From the NCBI GenBank assembly GCA_964017195.1, contig OZ024895.1:19643034-19707033 (forward strand): a stretch of 64,000 nt of DNA. Direction: 5' to 3'. Below the pieces are notes generated by a model that had not been told where the DNA came from, did not search any database, and worked only from the letters and a program-made list of their open reading frames with translations. The translations under genes and the position numbers were made by a program. The DNA is from Siderastrea radians (lineage: Eukaryota; Cnidaria; Anthozoa; Scleractinia; Rhizangiidae). Within the stretch, counting starts at the first letter, position 1. Every line of letters starts with the position of its first letter. Shown here piece after piece: positions 34,029-46,255 of this stretch.

Positions 34029-35822
34029 AGGTAGATGAAGTCAGTGTAGTGAGCATAGTTGGTGTAGTTGGTGTAGTCAGTGTAGTCACTGTAGTTCGTG
34101 TAGTCGGTGTAGTCAGTATGGTTGGTGTTAAAGGTGTAGTCATTGTAGTCTATGTAGTTAATTTAGTCAGTGTAGTTGGGGTGGTCAGTGTTGTCGTGAC
34201 TACACTGACTACACCCACTACACTGACTACACCCACTACACCAGCTGACTACACCGACTACTCTGACTACGCTGACTAGTACACCGACTACACTGACTAC
34301 ACCGACTACACTGACTACGCTGACTACACCGACTACACCGACTACGCCGACTACACCGACTACACTGACTACGCTGACTACACCGACTACGCTGACTATG
34401 CTGACTACACCGACTACGCTGACTACACCGGCTACACTGACTACACCAACTACACTGACTACGCTGACTAGTACACCGACTACACTGACTACACCGAATA
34501 CACGGACTACGCTGACTATACCAACAACGCTGGCCACACCGACTACACTGACTACGCTGACTACACCGACTACGCTGACTACGCTGACTACACCGACTAC
34601 ACCGACTACACCGACTACACCGACTACACCGACTACACTGACTACGCTGACTACACCGACTACGCTGACTACACCGACTACGCTGACTACACCGGCTACA
34701 CTGACTACACCAACTACACTGACTACGCTGACTAGTACACCGACTACACTGACTACACCGAATACACGGACTACGCTGACTATACCAACAACACTGGCCA
34801 CACCGACTACACTGACTACACCGACTACGCTGACTACGCTGACTACACCGACTACGCTGACTACACCGGCTACACTGACTACACCGACTACGCTGACTAC
34901 GCTGACTAGTACACCGACTACACTGACTACACCGACTACACCGACTACACTGACTACGCTGACTACACCGACTACACCGACTACACTGACTACACCGACT
35001 ACGCTGACCACACCGGCTACACTGACTACACCGACTACACTGACTACGCTGACTAGTACACCGACTACACTGACTACACCGAATACACGGACTACGCTGA
35101 CTATACCAACTACACTGGCCACACCGACTACAATGACCTACATCAACTACACTGACTACACCGACTACACCAACTGACTACACCGACTACTCTGACCACG
35201 CTGACTAGTACACCAACTACACCGACTACACTAGCTATGCTGACTACACCGACGACACTGACTACGCTGACTACACCGACTACACTGACTACGCTGACTA
35301 CACCGACTACGCTGACTACACCGACTACACTGACTACACCGACTACACTGACTACACCGACTAGTACACCGACTACACTGACTACACCGACTACGCTGAC
35401 TACACCGACTACACTGGCCACACCGACTACACTGACTACATCAACTACACTGACTACACCCACTACACCAACTGACTACACCGACTACTCTGACCACGCT
35501 GACTAGTACACCAGCTACACCGACTACACTGGCTACGCTGACTACACCGACGACACTGACTACGCTGACTACACCGACTACACCGACTACACTGACTACG
35601 CTGACTACACTGACTACACTGACTACACCGACTACACCGACTACACCGACTACGCTGACTACACCGACTACACCGGCCACACCGACTACACCGGCCACAC
35701 CGACTACACTGACTACATTGACTACACTGACTACACTGACTACACACGACTACACACGACTACACTGACTACACCAACCACACTGACTACACATGACTAG
35801 ACTTACTACAGTGACTACAACT
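34029..35822. repeat. GACTACACC/GACTACGCT minisatellite with strand switch
   Basis: Built from 9-bp units GACTACACC, GACTACACT and GACTACGCT arranged in larger blocks; GACTAGTACACC marks a block that recurs many times. From 34029 to about 34197 the repeat reads in the opposite sense (GTAGTCGGTGTAGTC), then flips at GTCGTGACTACACTGAC. Because the unit length is a multiple of three, five to six frames stay open; these are not genes. Confidence 0.95.
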
Positions 35823-37368
35823 TTAACAAACTACACTACATACAGCAAATACATTCGCTCTTTCAATTGCATGAGATAGAGATAGACTATGAAATGTATA
35901 TTCGTGACAGTAGTCATGGATGCATTACCATTCAGGTTTTTTAAGGAATTTGCCCCCTTATACCAAATTTTTTGTGTGGTTTAAGACTATGTGGAAACAG
36001 CAGATCTTAGCAAGGGCTTCCAATAACCCTTGCTAAGATGCACCTTTTCCCCATAGTCATAACCTTTGCAAAAATACATCTGTATTAATTAGGAGGCACC
36101 ATCCTTAAGAAAAATTAACCTATCAACATGTTTGTCACATATGGTGGGTCAGATTTGTTGTATTACCACTATATTTTAGTACCAGTCTACTGGGACACGA
36201 GTTACATGTACATGCAACTCTGAACCATTATTTTCTTTTATAAACCCGAAGTGCTCTCATGTGCTTGCCTTTCCTTTTTTGTTTTGCACGATTTCAAAAG
36301 ACTGGCCATATGAGCCTTCGAGACCGCCATGTTTGTTGACAAAGTGACGGTCAATTCTCCAAGAAGGGGGTGGGGAAGAGATAATATTCGAACCACCATT
36401 TTGCACACAGACAAGACCCTGGTGACAAATGAAGTCTTTTTTAACGAAAACAAAGTAATATTGTTATTTGGTTTCAAAACAATGGACATAACGTACAGCA
36501 GAGAACAATAGAGGCATTTTTCAATGAAGGGAAAAGAACTACAGGACATCATTTGAAAACTGTCTTAACTATCGATAATTAACTAAACTATTGCGATTGT
36601 CATCGATAGTTGAATTTTGCGATCAATGCGTCGCTATCGGAACACTCCAATCGCAATGCATTGACAGTTCGATCTATTGTTACACTCCTATGCATGTTAG
36701 GAGTCTATGCTACTTTTCATCCTGTACAATGTCTTACAAGGTAGTGATAAAAATATTGTCATTTGCCAACAATACACATATAGCCCAGAACCCTCATATG
36801 GGGTCACTTTTTAACGCTTCCATTATTTTCAATTCAGTTAAGTGTTATTATACATATTATCTTCTCAGGCTGTGGTTGGTACATGTAGATGTACCTGATG
36901 AATAGTACATGCATGGGGATACACCCTTATATCTTCAAAATATTAGTCAAAGTAAAGATGTTGCATTCTTAGCTAGGGTAGGGAATGAAAGAGCTATATG
37001 AAACTTGAACCGAAATGTCTAAAGGTGTTCTTAAGTTAAACTCAGATCATTACACCATAGTTGCCTTTTACTACTTGCCTACTGTTTGCATTTTTTTGTT
37101 ATTTCCACAGGTCTCAAGATACAAAGCGAATCCCAAAACAAAAACAAAATAAAATACATGCAGTGGCGTAAGCAATATAAATAGCCAAGGGCATCACAAG
37201 GATTACTACAGAGTATTTTTAATGTCGTCACTTTTTGATACCCATAAGCGGTATCAATCACACAGATGTAGATTCATTAGCTTAGGTGATGCTGCTGGTG
37301 CTTGTTGGTGTAACCAATGTGCCTGCGTTATTTTTGCATTACTTTTCTTAAATGTCTATTTTAAAGGG
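35823..37368. other. Non-coding sequence with a short hairpin
   Basis: No gene supported. A perfect 13-bp stem, ATCTTAGCAAGGG / CCCTTGCTAAGAT with a 10-base loop, lies at 36004-36039. Around 36560-36640 the word ATCGATA and its neighbours recur in inverted order. Confidence 0.45.
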
Positions 37369-37740
37369 GCATAGACATGATATTTTAGTTCACTTTAAAA
37401 GTCAAAAATATGTCCTCATATCAATGGACGCCCCCAAATAATGGTCTAGTTTTGTTACCAAAGACTATATTACTTCACTGAAACTATTTTGCTACGGATG
37501 GCACGGATTGAAATGGATTGCAATTTGAAAAAATTAGGCTAAACTTTTCAAATTCTTTCAGCGTGTTGACATTAAATCGATACTAAATGGTCGAGGTTTG
37601 TTTTCTCTCAATGAAATTAAGTTAATATGTTTCTCTAAATGTTCAAACACAATTGCGCATGGATAAAGTCAGCTACCGATAGTTTTAGCACAGTTTTGAC
37701 CAGAAATCTGCGAAATCCTCGTGACTATGCCCCTTTAAAA
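37369..37740. mobile_element. 372-bp MITE with TTTTAAAGGGGCATAG termini
   Basis: The left end TTTTAAAGGGGCATAGACATGA and the right end TCGTGACTATGCCCCTTTAAAA are inverted repeats. The interior is AT-rich and non-coding. Confidence 0.65.
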
Positions 37741-37959
37741 GCCCTTTTTGAAGGCTGTATCCATGCCTGTTATGAATTCATACAGTGTAGTGGTTGTAGA
37801 CCAGTGTGTTGATGCAAACCTACTGAGAAGGTCTGCTTTTTAGGTTTTCTATGGTGGAATAGTTCAACACGTTGTTTCATCAACAATAAAGATTACAGAA
37901 AAGGCTTTTTGTCTGTCATCTCACTACCTGGTCTACAATGTAGTCGTCCTTTTTCAATT

Positions 37960-39070
37960 TACATGATATTTGCAGGCTCCTTTATTCAATTTACATGCTT
38001 TTTACAGGCTCCTCTATTCGATTTACATTGTATTGACAGGCTCCTTTATTCGATTTACATGAAAATTTACAGGCTCCTTTATTCGACTTACATGATATTT
38101 ACAGGCTCCTTTATTCGATTTACATGGTTTTTACAGGCTCTTTTATTCTATTTACATGAAAATTTACAGGCTCCTTAATTTGATTTACATGATATTTACA
38201 GGCTCCTTCATTCGATTTACAGGCTCCTTTATTCGATTTACATGGTATTTACAGGCTCCTTTATTCGATTTACAGGCTCCTTTATTCGATTTACATGAAA
38301 ATTTACAGGCTCCTTTATTCGATTTACATGGTATTTACAGGCTCCTTTATTCGATTTACATGAAAATTTACAGGCTCCTTAATTTGATTTACATGATATT
38401 TACAGGCTCCTTTATTCGATTTACAGGCTCCTTTATTCGATTTCCATGTTATTTACAGGCTCCTTTATTTGATTTACATGAAAATTTACAGGCTCCTTAA
38501 TTCGATTTACATGGTTTTTACAGGCTCCTTTATTCGATTTACATGAAAATTTACAGGCTCCTTAATTTGATTTACATGATATTTACAGGCTCCTTTATTC
38601 GATTTACATGGTATTTACAGGCTCCTTTATTTGATTTACATGAAAATTTACAGGCTCCTTTATTCGATTTACATGGTATTTACAGGCTCCTTTATTCGAT
38701 TTACATGAAAATTTACAGGCTCCTTAATTTGATTTACATGATATTTACAGGCTCCTTTATTCGATTTACAGGCTCCTTTATTCGATTTACATAGTATTTA
38801 CAGGCTCCTTTATTTGATTTACATGAAAATTTACAGGCTCCTTTATTCGATTTACATGGTATTTACAGGCTCCTTTATTTGATTAACATGAAAATTTACA
38901 GGCTCCTTTATGCCATTTACATGATATTTACAGGCTCCTTTATTAGACTTACATGAAAATTTACAGGCCCCTTTATTCGATTTACATGATATTTATAGGC
39001 TCCTTCATTCGATTTGCATGAAATTTACAGGCTCCTTAAAACCATTTACATGTTATTTACAGGTAACCTT
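37960..39070 (+). repeat. Right subterminal tandem repeat of the shell element (about 33-bp unit)
   Basis: More than 30 units of the form GGCTCCTTTATTCGATTTAC followed by ATGAAAATTTACA or ATGGTATTTACA. Every unit carries TTTACATG and TTTACAGG, the mirror of the left subterminal motif. The array decays toward 39070. Confidence 0.9.
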
Positions 39071-39306
39071 TTGTCGATTTACATGCTATTTACATGGTTT
39101 ATGTCCCTTGGTTTGAGAAATTTACAGGATCGTCTTCATAATTTACATGTTTCACTTAAAATATTTACATGTTTTTTTACAGGAATATCTCAAAACATGT
39201 AAATGGGTAAAAAGTATGGAAATTACCATTTACAGTATCTTTTTGACGATTTACATGTTATTGACATGTTTTTTACATACTATGTAAATTTTCAACTTTT
39301 CCAGTG
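39071..39306 (-). repeat. Right terminal region of the shell element
   Basis: Irregular TTTACATG copies, then the terminal inverted repeat from 39282 to 39306 ending CTTTTCCAGTG. AAC follows at 39307-39309. Confidence 0.7.
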
Positions 39307-39309
39307 AAC

Positions 39310-41590
39310 AGACCTGGTCTTGTCCAGAACCATTTGGAAACTGTTCTGTGTGAACATAGCCTCAGGCGTTGTTCGTAGGTTTGGGAGAGGGTTAAGCCTT
39401 AAGAGAAGAATCCAAGAAAAGTTCCCGCTTCGATGATAAGAAAAAGTCTACTTCGAAAACAAAGTTTAATATTGGCCATTCATCAAGAAGGAAAGTGGAC
39501 GCAGATGCAGTACCGTGGGTGGAAATAAGCCGGATTGCCAGGTTCTGATGTCGAGTGTATGACGGCCCAGCATTAGCCACTGCGTTCTTTTAGGGTCTAG
39601 CGGCAAACGATTTCCGTGCCTTAAAAAATAAACCACTTCGAGTACCGCAAAGCAAGATATCCTCTCGAGGTTTCAACTGGAACATCTCATCGTGTACGAC
39701 CAGTACGACATCTGCACCATGAATAGCAACCGCAGACTTAGACTTTTTTCAGTTTCACTGCGAGCGCTTTGAATTGTAACTCCTTTAAAACTTAGAAGGA
39801 AAGTACTATACATCAGCCTACTAGAAGAAATGGTTTCAAGTTGTTCTTGTGGTGGCGCTTTCGTTAACTGAATGTGTCGTCCCACGAGACTTAAAATAGC
39901 ACTCACACGTCCATTTAAAACGTATCAAAGACAATAAGAGACGTATCATTAAATTTTTGCACTTTTCTGCTTAGTTATTACGATTATTATTTATTTATTC
40001 TTTTTTGTAACTAAAAGCTTTGCTTGAATTTTCTTTCTCTGGTGTTTTTGCGCTCTTTCTTCCGCAAAAGCTTTGCGGGAATATTTCAGTTTTTTCCAAC
40101 CGCTCCCTCTAACAGTAAATGATCCGACCCTAAAATATTTGAAATTGCAAATGACCCTTACGATTCTTTCCCTCATTAGAGAAATGTCACTTCGCATATA
40201 TACATTCAAAACAGCTATTTACCGGAAACCAACATTTATGTTTAAGCAAGGGTTCCTGGTTTAAGCCAATTTGGGTCTTCCAGCTTTCTGAGTCACTGCG
40301 TCACGCTATCCTACATCGTGACTATCACGAAAAGCTCAGCTCATTTCATGTCTCACATTTATGCTAATTTCAATACGGAGTGCATAGTTTGACGTGGTTT
40401 GTAACTTTTGTTTTTTCAATCTACAAAACAACATGACTAATGCAGCCAATAATTCTGGTAAAAAGAGTGATAACCTGAACCAAGAGATTCACAAGGTGAT
40501 GTCTTAAGGTGAGAGTATCTTTGGTTTATCAGTTTGGATCAATCAAATAATATTGTTACATTGTCAATAAATTTGCACTGTAGAAAAGTAAACCGGGTTG
40601 GCCCCTAAGCCATAGTAACATAGTTACCTCTTATGATGTGAAAAGTATACATTTTTACTTTATTAACCTATTCAAAACAATGAGCCAGTGAAACCTTGTT
40701 TTATGACTGCTTTAGTGCAACCGATGAGGCTCGCGTGACAGCGGCCGTTCTACCGAAATGCTCAAAATACCCTGCACACTTTTTTTTCTGGACGCGTCGC
40801 TTTTAGCAGGCCAAAACCGACACTTTCCGAGAGTGAAAAGGAATGCTTGAGTTTACATTTGGTGTATGTTTTTGGTTTGAAAAATATATGCTAGGTCAGT
40901 TATAGGCCTCTGAAGTTGACCCAAATTTCACTTTGACTCTGAAACCTTCAAGGTTAGTATCTTCAACAGGTCAACAAGCAGTTTAAAAATACAAATTTAT
41001 ATCCGATTTTTATATCTTTAGATAGAGGAAAGAATGATGTAACTATGAGCCAAATGGTAAAACGGGAACGATTTCCATTGTTGCGTACGAGCTTGCTAAA
41101 AATGCACAATTTTCCCTTGTTTCTGAGGGCCGCAAGCGAGCTTCTAGCCGTATTTTGAACTTATCTAAATTTTCGAAAAAACAAAAAGCGGAGGAACTTT
41201 TAAATATGATTTTTGAAAATAGTTTACCAAAGGGGTATTTTTGGTAAAATAAAATAGAAGACGAAATTTCTTTCCTGTCGTGGGATTCTCGATATTTCTG
41301 GTCAGGAGCTCTTAAGTACTGTAAACTATCGTTCTCCAAAGTGGAGGTGAACAGCTAGACATCTGCCGAGCCGCAAAGCGGCGTGGTGAATATCTGACCA
41401 CTCTTCCCCGACACCCAGGAAACAATTGTTTTAGTATATACCCACCAGTGGATAACCAGCAAACAGTTCCTTTTATTCTGAGTAATGAGGAAAAACGCCA
41501 GAAAAATGCCGGGAGGTGAATAGCAGACAACATCTTGAGTTCGCGTAGCCAATCAGAGCGCGCGAAAAACACAATCCACTGGTTTGTTAT
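39310..41590. other. Right flank, no secure gene
   Basis: Host-like sequence. One weak exon candidate lies at 40433-40495 (+): ATG with 21 codons (MTNAANNSGKKSDNLN...) followed by GTGATG; no downstream exon could be attached. Minus-strand frames at 41043-41572 overlap interspersed repeat sequence (GCCAATCAGAGCGCGCGAA near 41553). Confidence 0.35.
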
Positions 41591-41597
41591 ATGCTAT

Positions 41598-41702
41598 TTA
41601 ACAATTAGATTATGAGCTCGAGATTTCTATCGCGTGATAGTTGATGAGGCCGAAGGCCGAATCAACTATCACGCATAGAAATCGAGAGCGAATAATCTAA
41701 TT
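41598..41702. repeat. 105-bp palindrome
   Basis: ATTAGATTAT...GATTTCTATCGCGTGATAGTTGAT pairs with ATCAACTATCACGCATAGAAATC...AATAATCTAAT around a GAGGCCGAAGGCC centre. A second hairpin, ACTCACTATCT / AGATAGTGAGT, lies at about 41807-41841. Both look like parts of fold-back MITEs. Confidence 0.7.
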
Positions 41703-41841
41703 GCTTTAGTATAAATCTACTAGACGTTCAAAACATAACAGCAGACACTACATGTTTTTATTGAAAAATGATATAAATAGGTCGGCACCGCGCGCGGAAA
41801 ACACTCTACTCACTATCTACAACAGAATAGATAGTGAGTAG

Positions 41842-43826
41842 CGTAGCCAATCAGAGAACAGCATTAGTGATAGAACGCTAGTGGATTTATACTAATAAGT
41901 GATATTAAAAATGTTACTACAACAGAAACTCAACTTTCTATTCAATTAAGAATATGCAGCGGTGAACATCAGCCAATCGGAACTTTAAAGTGGCTAACCA
42001 TAAACATTAATATTTATTAATATAAATATTATATTACAGGGTCTTGTTTGAGGTTGGATGCCGGACGTAAATTCTGGTCGTTTGACATGTAAGGTCCGGT
42101 ACTTTTACACAAAATAATTATTTCTTGCAGTGTAAATAAATCGCTTGACTTTGTATTTGTGTATCCGGATAGAGTTGAGCCTTATTTTGCGCACTTATGT
42201 AACTCATACAATTGGAAAGAATGATCATTCCTGACATATATAATGAACTCTATTCCAGGGAACGCAGAGAATGGTATTTCAGAGAGTCCAGTTTCAAAAA
42301 ATTCCCGGGGGCATGACCCCGGACCCCCCAGATGTTTCTGGTTTGGCACTCATATTTGCGCACTTGGCGCTCACGTCCGCTTGTTTTACCTATGCATCCA
42401 GTACTTAAAGGAGGGAGATCTTAACTACAATATTGTTGCTATCGGAAGCTCCTAATCATCATATCCTGGAAACCCTAACTTCTGCAGATAAGTTGCTTCG
42501 CCGTGTTTGTTGCATGGGATAGGTCACGTGACCTTAACAGAAAAAAGCCTAAAACTCAAACGACATACAATTTTGGTTATTGAAAATAGTGCCAGCATTT
42601 AACTATCATCAAGATGCAAATCGTGACGTATCGATTTTTCGCATTGTTATAGAGGCTATGACGTCATAAGTAAGTGTACTTATACATTTTGTACTGTATT
42701 CTATTCTTTTGTAATTGTATTTGTGTATGTCGGATTATAAAGAAGGCTGAGTTATGTCCGATTTACGAAAAAAATCAGAACTCAACCTAACTTCCTCCGG
42801 GATTTTTTCTTTTTAACGCGCGGTTGGGGACTGGTACTACAATCTCGGACAAACTGTTGAGACACTTCGGAATGAATGAGAACTTAGGCCGTGAAAATCA
42901 CTTACCACAACAAATCTTCCCGCCCCCTCTCCCCCTTATCAATGTTGCTTTGCCACTAAAAACCCCCTGATGATTCCTCAGTCCCTCCAAACAACATTGA
43001 TGGAGGGGAGGGGGGGGGGGAAAGCATTTCTGCGATCTTGTCGGTGTTTCCATACAGAGAAATGGAGAAATACGCTCGCTAATTGCGTTTGTCTCAACTA
43101 GTTTTGTCCAAGATTGTAGCTACGTACGCGCAATGTCGATTTTTAAAATTCAGATGCTCATCCTCGTACATTTCACTAATCTAGCGGCACAAAACGCTGC
43201 AAAATAGTCTATGACAAAATACCATCCACAAAGATCCCTTAGCAACAACGCCAGCTCTGTAGTTAGGAGTCTTTCCCATAAAATGTTACCAAAGGCAACG
43301 TATGTCGATAAAATATTTTTCGTGTTGAAAATGAACTCTTTCCTCAGCACGCTGCATGGTATCTTAGAGGTCATTTTAATTTTAATAGTAACCACTACAG
43401 CTGTAATTGTAAATTATTGCGTACAATAGTATAGTAGTATTATTACGCGTGTATATTTAACACGTGAAATCCACTTAAATAATTAATTAAAAGAAGATAT
43501 GGACAAACAACATGATAAAGTGATGTCGTGACCTGGAGGGTGGGTCATGTTATTTTCAGCTGATACTTTGGGGTAGGTCACCAGAATTTATACTCACGTA
43601 AGGGAGGCGGGTCATGCCTTTTTGGGCCACAACTTTTCCAAATACTCCGGCCCTCCCCCCTCCCCCCCACCCCCATACTTATTGACCGGTTCCTAGCACA
43701 TAATAATTCATTACTACCTATTGTATCGCCTTACGTGCAGACTTCTTCTATTTCCTTAGGAGACATCTGCACTCAGGCTGCCAATTGTGAAGCAACTGTC
43801 TACAAGGAAAAAACGGCGTCACTTAC
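41842..43826. other. Region downstream of the Ig gene exons, no gene seen
   Basis: Contains G-rich and C-rich runs (43005-43019, 43650-43672) and repeat-like words, but no frame with splice support. Further 3' exons of the immunoglobulin gene may lie here or left of the shell; none was recognised. Confidence 0.4.
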
Positions 43827-44129
43827 GATTCACAGCAAGGTGAAACAATTTTCCTTTTCCAGTTCCCATAACATTTGTGCCAGAACAATTATATTTTTGG
43901 ATACCGCGATATTCGCCTTCATACTTGACTTTTTTAACTGTTAATCTACTCCGTCCATCTGCCAAACTGTCAATAACAAAGTCACCATTGGGATCACTGA
44001 TGATCTGCTTTCCACCTTTAAGCCAGTTGTATTTCACAGGGGTCGGGTAGGCTACCGTCTTGCAATACAAAAATGCGTCCCTTCCTTCATCTACAGTTTG
44101 ATTTCCTGACAACGTCACAAGAGGTTTGT
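43827..44129 (-). CDS. Immunoglobulin-domain exon (second in gene order)
   Basis: Minus-strand exon of 303 bp, acceptor CTGCTTCCAG before 44129 and donor GTAAGT after 43827, phase 1 at both ends. It encodes one Ig-like domain: LVTLSGNQTVDEG, first cysteine in FLYCKTV, tryptophan in YNWLKGG, then SRLTVKKV and the second cysteine in YNCSGTN. Phase 1-1 single-domain exons are typical of animal cell-surface Ig proteins. The exon joins in phase with the exon at 51447-51169, so both belong to one protein, presumably extracellular and adhesive or receptor-like. Other exons lie outside the recognisable part of the window. Confidence 0.8.
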
Positions 44130-44539
44130 CTGGAAGCAGACGTTAAAAGAAAGAAAAAAGACATGTAAGTGTGTTTTTTAAAGTACAAAGGCCTAATCTA
44201 ATTTTTTCTCTAATTTTAACATGTAAAACTTTACAAACTGGGTGAATTTAATGACGACATCTAATCTTCAAGCATATTTAAAGTAAACTTTGGCGTATTA
44301 TATATCGTTCCCGAGATCTCTTGTAATTTGTCTGTCGGACTGTAAAGAAATCGAGTTAAAAATTTACGGTCAACTCCGAATTTTGCTTGGAGTTAATTTT
44401 GAACAGCCGTTCTTTTTCTTTGCATTTCTTTCGATTCCGATTTTCTATTACCAGCTTCATACCAGCCGAATGCTAACATTAACACACTACTGATCAGTTG
44501 ATCAGAACAAAGCAAAAAGCAACAGCACGATTTTTCGTT

Positions 44540-44830
44540 AGATGTGTACCCCAACTAGCGCACGAGCCAAGGAGGCCCACTCGGTCGGAGCTTATCCCGG
44601 TTTCTGTAGCACGAAACAACTGAGAGTATTGCTACTCCCCCCTGGATGGGATGCAAGTCCATCGCAGGGTTATCCTCAGCAGTATGTCGCCGGTATCCAT
44701 TTTAGCGGCGCTTCCCGCGGCGAGGGAGACCGTCCGTCTGCACCACAGAGTGGCCAATATGAGGTGACACACACGCTTGAGATCACCCTGTGCTTTGTCC
44801 CGCGTTTTTGGCGCGAAATCGCATGGTGAC
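44540..44830 (-). repeat. Interspersed repeat (coral-type, low-copy clue only)
   Basis: Contains CCTGGATGGGATGCAAGTCC and CATCGCAGGGTTATCC, words I associate with a common coral repeat that often gives false gene models. Frames on both strands here are not supported. Confidence 0.4.
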
Positions 44831-44979
44831 CCGCGTTTTAGCAAAGGTAACAAAAGTCAAAAACAGTTTTATAATATTTAGCAAACGATTGTTCGGACAG
44901 TTTTAAACTTAAGAAAAAAAATAGTTGATGTCTATAAAGAGTGGGGAAAGGTTTAAGTTGCGAACCGAAATTTGTCTTT

Positions 44980-45420
44980 GAGGACTTTCTCTTTCGTGAG
45001 TTCAGCTGCAGACTCGGTCGGCACATCGCTTGAGTTCGCAGCCTTTTGCAGCGGTCCCTACTCCAAACATAGCAGAGCTAGTGCCTTCTGTTTTTTTTTC
45101 TGTCCACAACCATGGTTTTGCGACGGGCCGAACACATTTTCCCACGAAAAACACCCGTGTTTATCGCACCAGTAACTTGCGCAACCGGTGCTTGACTCGC
45201 TTAACTCGCGTAACAACGAATCCGGCAAATTGAAGTACATATCGCTTGCATTCGCAGCATTTGGCCGCAGTCAGGACGTTTAACATAGCAGAGCTAGTGT
45301 CTCCTGGTCTTTTCTGTCCACAATAATGGTTTTTACGGCGGTCCGAACACATTTTCCCAAGAAAAATACCAGTATTTAAGTCAATTACTCGCGGAGCAAG
45401 ATACCCGAGATCGAGTCTTT
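44980..45420. repeat. Two diverged copies of a roughly 200-bp repeat in tandem
   Basis: ATCGCTTGAGTTCGCAGC, CATAGCAGAGCTAGTG, TGTCCACAA-C/T-ATGGTTTT and CGAACACATTTTCCCA appear in the same order at 45027-45150 and again at 45240-45370. Minus-strand translations give short cysteine-rich frames in both copies. They lack starts or splice sites and are not called genes. Confidence 0.6.
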
Positions 45421-46255
45421 TTTTTTTAACTTACGCCTTTCACGGCCAAAAAGAATGTTGAATTTAACAGCAATTATAAAGTAAAAATTACAAAATAATC
45501 TTAATCCTCTGAAAAAATAAGAAAAATAAAATTCTATTTTAAGAGCGCCTGTCTGTAAAAATCAGACAAAATCAAAATTCCGCGGCAAGGGTGGAAAATT
45601 CGATTTCTTTCATATTTTAATGTTAGATAGGTTAGGGTATAACTAAAATCACTGGATACTTTTTTTGGCAAAATATCCTTTTATTTCAAAGAAAAATGCA
45701 AATAACGAACTGCCGTTAAAATCGCCATTTGAAGCAGTAAATTATGACATCAATTTGAGGCGTCCGCGTGCAAAAACAAATCCCTCTGTCGTCTTTTAAA
45801 CACTCAATTTTACTTTTGCAATCTCTTAAGAGCTTCAAAACTACTTTTGGTAGAAACTGCGTTGTTCTTTGTGTTTGAAATAATTTAATTTTGAAAGTAT
45901 ACATTTCTCATCAGGAAAAGTACTTCGTGAATTAAATTATTTTTCACTATATGTGCTAAACCTGCAAATCGATTCAGCTTCTGGCTGTTGAATTAAGAAA
46001 AGATGTTCTCAGGATTGCTGCAAAAAGTTTTTTGGGCAAATGATTGAGAGCGACGCGAGAGCCTTTCAAAGTTCGTTAAAATGCAGGTTATTTGACCCTT
46101 CTTGGCAACATTCCATTCGCGAGTCACGCACACATTTTAATGTGTTTCGACCCATATGAGATCGAAAACGTCAAACAGAAAAACAGTTCGAAATGCTCTT
46201 ACCTCATTTGCTGTAGAGGACAGGTCCAGAGGCCATTTCCGAGTGATTCTCTTGC

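Larger units (their letters stand above)
501..39306. mobile_element. 38.8-kb CACTA/EnSpm-like shell transposon, non-autonomous, with nested insertions
   Basis: The left end begins CACTGGAAAAGTTGAAAATT, and the reverse complement of the right end (39282-39306) is identical for 25 bases. The element is bordered by AAC on both sides (498-500 and 39307-39309). Inside each end lie many copies of TTTACATG/TTTACAGG in mirrored orientation: 510-960 on the left and about 37960-39300 on the right. CACTG termini, a 3-bp target duplication and subterminal repeat arrays together are the known signature of CACTA (En/Spm) transposons. I find no CACTA transposase, so it would need help in trans. Subtracting the two giant internal elements leaves about 12 kb, which includes a LINE and a minisatellite. 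The family assignment is inference; the ends and duplication are direct observation. Confidence 0.7.

Noticed and set aside
34049..35747. Long frames on both strands (TPTTLTT, VVGVVSVV and CSQCSQC types), up to 319 codons
   Set aside because: A repeat unit of 9 bp keeps most frames open on both strands; no splice or start context.
37909..38794. Frames built of GSFIRFT and APLFDLH repeats
   Set aside because: Products of the subterminal tandem repeat of the shell element.
40433..40495. Candidate first exon MTNAANNSGKKSDNLN on the plus strand
   Set aside because: Short, weak donor, no in-phase downstream exon found; kept only as a note.
45058..45352. Short cysteine-rich minus-strand frames resembling zinc ribbons
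   Set aside because: They lie in two copies of an interspersed repeat, lack start and splice context and differ in frame.
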